From Anaerolineae bacterium (lineage in GTDB: Bacteria; Chloroflexota; Anaerolineae; Caldilineales; Caldilineaceae), in contig JAUIHI010000003.1 of assembly GCA_030432295.1 (NCBI GenBank), positions 124,001 through 188,000 on the forward strand: a stretch of DNA of 64,000 bases. The letters are read 5' to 3'. The translations under genes were made by a program, and so were the position numbers. Position 1 is the first letter of the stretch, and every line of letters starts with the position of its first letter. Below are positions 62,137 to 64,000 of this stretch, one piece after another. Below the pieces are notes generated by a model. That model saw nothing but the letters and a program-made list of their open reading frames with translations, was not told the DNA's origin and made no database searches.

Positions 62137-62292
62137 CTACCCCCCAATCTCCCCCGCCATCTCCACAGTCACCGCCACCCCGTGGACCTCCTGGGCGTGG
62201 GCCGCGGCCTGGGCCAATACTTCTTCAACGGTCTCTGAGGTCACAACCGCGGCGCAGTCAAAGCCAACATCACTGCATTTGAGCGTTTTCAT
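62137..62292 (-). CDS. DUF1059 small protein (copy 5, shortened end)
   Basis: A 51-residue protein, MKTLKCSDVGFDCAAVV then SETVEEVLAQAAAHAQEVHG, ending VEMAGEIGG. The last helix is shorter than in the other copies. The Cys and His ligands remain. AGGAGAAGC precedes the ATG. It has its own upstream region with an 11-bp-period repeat (62378-62417). Confidence 0.85.
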   Translation of the reverse strand: MKTLKCSDVGFDCAAVVTSETVEEVLAQAAAHAQEVHGVAVTVEMAGEIGG

Positions 62293-62377
62293 CTTCGCTT
62301 CTCCTGTGGAATGGATAATGCCAAGTACATAGGCCCGCCGTACATTGCACTGGCAGTCAGCGAGATTTTCGCACCGC

Positions 62378-62417
62378 AGATCTATCGCTGATCTGTCCTA
62401 TATCTATTCTCGATCTA
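62378..62417 (-). promoter_or_regulatory. Four heptamers with exact 11-bp period upstream of DUF1059 copy 5
   Basis: On the minus strand, TAGATCG (62411-62417), TAGATAT (62400-62406), CAGATCA (62389-62395) and TAGATCT (62378-62384) are direct repeats, each separated by four bases. This is the same geometry as the cassette sites but a different sequence. It lies 86-125 bases before the ATG. The layout fits a SARP/BTAD or other winged-helix site. Confidence 0.55.
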
Positions 62418-62544
62418 ACCACTCTGGCTTCTAATGAACTCACCCCTGCCCGCGCCTGCTCTGACGGTAGGCGGTGACCTGCTCGACTGCTATGGCCCGG
62501 TAGGAAGCATTTGTCGCAGTCCATTGAAAATAGCTGAAAAAGAG

Positions 62545-62579
62545 AAAAGGCCCGACCAGAATTTTCTGGTCGGGCCTTT
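62545..62579. terminator. Hairpin terminator AAAAGGCCCGACCAGAA
   Basis: AAAAGGCCCGACCAGAA pairs with TTCTGGTCGGGCCTTT and is followed by ATCTTG. It has the same GGCCCG core as 45274 and 59087. It is followed by TCAGCGTCTATCAGCGTG repeats (62606-62640). No gene is seen between 62418 and 62683. Confidence 0.75.
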
Positions 62580-62683
62580 ATCTTGTCGCCGATATAGAGA
62601 CAAAAATCAGCGTCTATCAGCGTGAATCAGCGTCCCATTTTTGCTACGATGTCCCTCTGTTCAACGCGCTTTTGGCCAATCTC

Positions 62684-63322
62684 CTACGCCAGCGTCATCC
62701 GCCCCTTTGGCGTATCGATCACCGCGTAGAGAGCAGGCGCGGAGCCTACTGTCACCGGTACATCCAGCCCCAGCGCGGCCAACATTCGGCGGATGGGTTC
62801 CGGCTCCGGGTGTTCGGCGCGCAACCCAACCAGCGAACACCCCTGGGGCGAATCGCTGGACGGGTGAGGCGTGCCATCGCCCCATTCGATCAGAAAGGGA
62901 ACCAGCCCATCGCCCGCTGGGGGCCAGCCCACCAGCCGGGTCGAGCGCCATTCGATCTTCATCCCATCTGGGCGCAGACGGCTGCCGTCCATCACCGCGC
63001 CGGCGTCGTAGCCCTTCGCCCGCGCCGCTGCGTGGGTGGCGTCCAGATCGCTGACCGTCGCGGCCCAGGTCACCAGCCGGGTCTCGCCGGGGCGCTCGTC
63101 AATGCCGAAGTTGCGGCCCAATGGCGGATCGGGCTGGGCCGGGTCCGGCGCGATGATTTCCAGATAGGTGTGTGGGCCCAGGGCCAGGAGCGCGTTGTGG
63201 GTTCCATTGGGGTGCTGGCCGCCGATGGCAGGGCGCACACCCCAATCGGCGGCAATGCGTTCCACTGCCGCGGCCAGATCGGGCACGGCATAGACCAGGT
63301 GGTCGGTGCGAATAGTTGTCAT
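62684..63322 (-). CDS. Glyoxalase-like domain protein (VOC superfamily)
   Basis: The 212-residue protein has MTTIRTDHLVYAVPDLAAAV and WGVRPAIGGQHPNGTHNALLAL, then PHTYLEIIAPDP, and a second half with VPFLIEWGDGTPHP. These are the features of the VOC-type 'glyoxalase-like' group, which has two VOC modules and metal ligands His and Glu. GGGAGAG lies before the ATG at 63322. It is divergent from the phytoene synthase gene. The substrate is unknown. Confidence 0.85.
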   Translation of the reverse strand: MTTIRTDHLVYAVPDLAAAVERIAADWGVRPAIGGQHPNGTHNALLALGPHTYLEIIAPDPAQPDPPLGRNFGIDERPGETRLVTWAATVSDLDATHAAARAKGYDAGAVMDGSRLRPDGMKIEWRSTRLVGWPPAGDGLVPFLIEWGDGTPHPSSDSPQGCSLVGLRAEHPEPEPIRRMLAALGLDVPVTVGSAPALYAVIDTPKGRMTLA

Positions 63323-63463
63323 TGCTCTCTCCCAAAATGTGTGGTGTGCTAACCGATAGCAGATGATATTCCGATTATGGGGGATGTAAGCGCCATTTGC
63401 AAAGCCGTAAAGGTTGGCTTGGGCCAATGGATCGATGTGGTTGTTCAAAATGATTTCAATATA

Positions 63464-63492
63464 TTGACAAAATATAATTTTCGTGATATAAA
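63464..63492 (+). promoter_or_regulatory. Consensus sigma-70-like promoter for the phytoene synthase gene
   Basis: TTGACA (63464-63469), 17 bases, TATAAA (63487-63492). It lies 54 bases before the start codon, in a markedly AT-rich pocket. This is the best promoter in the window. Confidence 0.85.
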
Positions 63493-63545
63493 ATCTGTAC
63501 AGGCAATCCCGATCTTGCATTCTGTCCAGCGAAAGGACCACCAAA

Positions 63546-64000
63546 ATGGCGACCGCCTCCATCTCCTGGGAAGAAAAGCTCTTCCATCGAGCCAATGTGA
63601 CCGCGACCCCTGCGCTGATCTTCGGTCACGACGTAGACAGGGAAACTCTGGATGCGGCCTATCTACAGTGTGCCCACATTACCCGTAGCAACAGCCGCAC
63701 CTTTTATATGAGTTCCCGGCTGCTGCCCAGAGAGATGCGGGCTGCGGCCCGGGCGCTCTACGCCTTCTGCCGCATCACCGACGACATTGTGGACGAGCCG
63801 GCCAGGGATGTGAGCAAGGAAAGCCGCCTGGCTGATCTGCAAAACTGGCGGCGGCGCAGTTTGGATGGCAGCCAGGCCTCTGTGAATCCGACATCCACGG
63901 ATCTGGCAACCCTGGCCTGGACCGACGCCCGCGCCCGCTATGGCATTCCCAAAGCCTATGCCGAGCAGTTGATCGAAGGGGTGGGCCAGGACCTGACCCA
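63546..64000 (+). CDS. crtB: Phytoene/squalene synthase (3' part outside the window)
   Basis: The enzyme condenses two prenyl diphosphates, as in the first step of carotenoid or squalene synthesis. The 151 visible residues include SRTFYMSSRLLP, AARALYAFCRITDDIVDEPA with the first Asp-rich motif DDIVDE, and WTDARARYGIPKAY. The ATG at 63546 has AAAGGA just before it. The motif is typical of CrtB, but squalene synthase-type relatives share it, so the symbol is tentative. The second Asp-rich motif is beyond the window. Confidence 0.85.
   Translation, partial: MATASISWEEKLFHRANVTATPALIFGHDVDRETLDAAYLQCAHITRSNSRTFYMSSRLLPREMRAAARALYAFCRITDDIVDEPARDVSKESRLADLQNWRRRSLDGSQASVNPTSTDLATLAWTDARARYGIPKAYAEQLIEGVGQDLT

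Noticed and set aside
62434-62625. A 63-residue frame between DUF1059 copy 5 and the glyoxalase gene
   Set aside because: It runs through a terminator hairpin, has no ribosome site and has no recognisable sequence.

Overview
The window looks like chromosomal DNA of a GC-rich member of the Chloroflexota, probably a filamentous Anaerolineae/Caldilineae/Promineifilum-like lineage. This is an inference from gene content, not a search. The signs are large secreted proteins ending in a YLP-type tail, TPT-rich linkers, AfsR-like BTAD/AAA/TPR regulators, many intergenic palindromic repeat families and the small-protein families found here. The class is uncertain. I saw no rRNA, tRNA, CRISPR array, transposase or phage genes.

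1-9775 (minus strand): a complete NAD-linked bidirectional [NiFe] hydrogenase (group 3d) operon, hoxE-hoxF-hoxU-hoxY-hoxH, followed by a maturation protease (hoxW type), hypA, hypF, hypC and a hypD cut by the window edge. Most junctions overlap or are short. Several of these genes carry interspersed palindromic repeats inside their reading frames.

10073-15587 (plus): a nucleotide pyrophosphatase/phosphodiesterase-like enzyme, a 247-bp MITE-like element with an 8-bp target-site duplication in front of a membrane-anchored glycerophosphodiester phosphodiesterase, a 66-residue small protein, SufE and a P1-family (S58) peptidase.

15635-20846 (minus): a secreted beta-propeller-like repeat protein, then two PyrK-like electron-transfer flavoproteins with a methyltransferase between them.

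21150-32284 (plus): a DUF58-TgpA transglutaminase pair, a 99-residue unknown, an enolase-superfamily dehydratase, a SUMF1-domain protein, a 149-bp tandem repeat array, a MoaD-like protein with a tungsten aldehyde:ferredoxin oxidoreductase, and a PPOX-family flavin protein.

32370-63322 (almost all minus): an accessory region. It holds four-domain surface proteins, a sulfotransferase, and two versions of a recurring cassette. Each cassette contains a tiny protein with a YFQGWEAL core, an exported OsmC-YdhR fusion protein, DUF1059 and DUF4242, and lies near a BTAD/AAA/TPR (AfsR/SARP-like) regulator. Both cassettes start downstream of heptamer direct repeats with an 11-bp period, which is the known layout of SARP operators. 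A different 11-bp-period repeat lies upstream of another DUF1059 gene. DUF1059 occurs five times plus one remnant, and DUF4242 twice plus one truncated copy. I consider this BTAD-controlled exported thiol/metal cassette the best candidate for an undescribed system.

63546-64000 (plus): the start of a phytoene/squalene synthase gene behind a strong consensus promoter.
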